Shown one piece after another: positions 5,540 to 5,962 of a stretch of DNA of 5,962 nt. Where the stretch lies: assembly GCA_013202535.1 (NCBI GenBank), contig JABMRP010000496.1, forward strand, positions 1 through 5,962, in the 5' to 3' direction. The position numbers and the translations under genes were made by a program. The notes beneath the pieces were generated by a model, which was given only the letters and a program-made list of their open reading frames with translations, made no database searches and had not been told where the DNA came from. Within the stretch, counting starts at the first letter, position 1; each line of letters opens with the position of its first letter. This DNA is from Planctomycetota bacterium (GTDB lineage: Bacteria > Planctomycetota > Planctomycetia > Pirellulales > Thermoguttaceae).

Positions 5540-5962
5540 ATGGCCTCGAAGAAGGTCGAACTTACCCACGGAAAAGAGGTGCGCGTCGGGCTGCTCGGAT
5601 ATGGGTTCATGGGCCGGTGTCATACGAACGCCTACAAGACGATGTCGTACATGTATGGCGACGCCAAGATCAAGCCGCGATTGCTGATCCTTTGCGATCA
5701 GAATGAAGAGCGGCTGGAGCCGGAAGCGGCCAAGTACGGTTACGAAGAGATCAGCACCGACTGGAAGGAAGTGGTGGCCGACGATCGGATCGATCTGTTC
5801 GACAACTGCGGCCCGGACCCGGTGCATCCGGAGCCGTGTATCGCCGCCTTGAAGAACGGCAAGAACGTCATCTGCGAGAAGCCGATGGCCTGCTCGGTCG
5901 ACGACGCCCGGCGGATGCGCGACGCGGCGGCCGCTTCTTCCGGCATGGCGATGTGTACGTTC
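5540..5962 (+). CDS. Gfo/Idh/MocA family oxidoreductase, 3' end cut by the window
   Basis: The first 141 codons of an NAD(P)-dependent sugar or polyol dehydrogenase-type enzyme. Family members are usually about 330-450 aa, so more than half is outside the window. The N-terminal Rossmann fold is clear: VRVGLLGYGFMG (14-25) carries the dinucleotide-binding GxGxxG, followed by the HTNAY segment (28-32). IDLFDNCGPDPVHPEP (84-99) is the strand before the cofactor loop, and VICEKPMA (110-117) is the EKP motif whose lysine (114) is catalytic in the family. AAGGAG (5527-5532) lies seven bases before the ATG. The gene is read with the TIM-barrel gene upstream, a common pairing in which one protein oxidises and the other isomerises or epimerises a sugar derivative. 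The substrate-binding C-terminal domain is not visible, so the reaction cannot be specified. No signal peptide is seen, so it is likely cytoplasmic. Confidence 0.93.
   Translation, partial: MASKKVELTHGKEVRVGLLGYGFMGRCHTNAYKTMSYMYGDAKIKPRLLILCDQNEERLEPEAAKYGYEEISTDWKEVVADDRIDLFDNCGPDPVHPEPCIAALKNGKNVICEKPMACSVDDARRMRDAAAASSGMAMCTF

Overview
The window looks like a piece of a moderately GC-rich (hand-sampled lines run from about 47 to 62% GC) bacterial chromosome or metagenomic contig. It has leaderful genes, mostly good Shine-Dalgarno sites and sigma70-like promoters. A secreted GH32 fructosidase, an SGLT-type sodium/sugar symporter remnant, a xylose-isomerase-like TIM-barrel protein and a Gfo/Idh/MocA oxidoreductase together are typical of sugar-degrading Planctomycetota or related PVC bacteria. 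That assignment is inference from gene content, not from a phylogenetic marker.

Layout. (i) 1-50, minus: probable start of a gene running off the left edge, from a TTG codon behind a good ribosome binding site. (ii) 207-1890, minus: a compact two-gene Type II restriction-modification system. A beta-class DPPY DNA methyltransferase (895-1890) is followed after 10 nt by a 225-aa PD-(D/E)XK endonuclease (207-884). A sigma70-like promoter with an extended -10 lies just upstream of the methyltransferase (1932-1960). (iii) 1891-2207: divergent intergenic region with that promoter and a well-formed opposing one (2099-2127). (iv) 2208-3746, plus: secreted GH32 family glycosidase with unusual substitutions in two of its three signature motifs. 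(v) 3781-4310, minus: decayed SSS/SGLT-family symporter. A fragment resembling the third membrane segment is fused out of frame to the C-terminal third, so several hundred codons are missing. (vi) 4495-5502 and 5540-5962, plus: a likely operon of a sugar-phosphate isomerase/epimerase-type TIM-barrel protein and a Gfo/Idh/MocA oxidoreductase cut by the right edge, with a promoter candidate at 4376-4404.

How the genes work together. The GH32 enzyme would release sugar (probably fructose) from a fructan or related glycoside outside the cytoplasm. The neighbouring symporter, now broken, would once have been a natural importer. The TIM-barrel and oxidoreductase genes are the usual pair for converting modified sugars or polyols in the cytoplasm. 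The R-M system is functionally unrelated and probably an accessory insertion.

The most curious structural detail is a shared one. Two unrelated genes (the endonuclease and the TIM-barrel gene) each carry an exact-length 20-bp tandem duplication, one mismatch between copies, overlapping the stop codon. In neither case does it change the protein. I found no CRISPR array, transposase, tRNA or rRNA. No clearly undescribed multi-gene system is visible. The best leads are the untested specificity of the R-M system, the altered GH32 active site, the stop-codon duplications and the deletion scar in the symporter.
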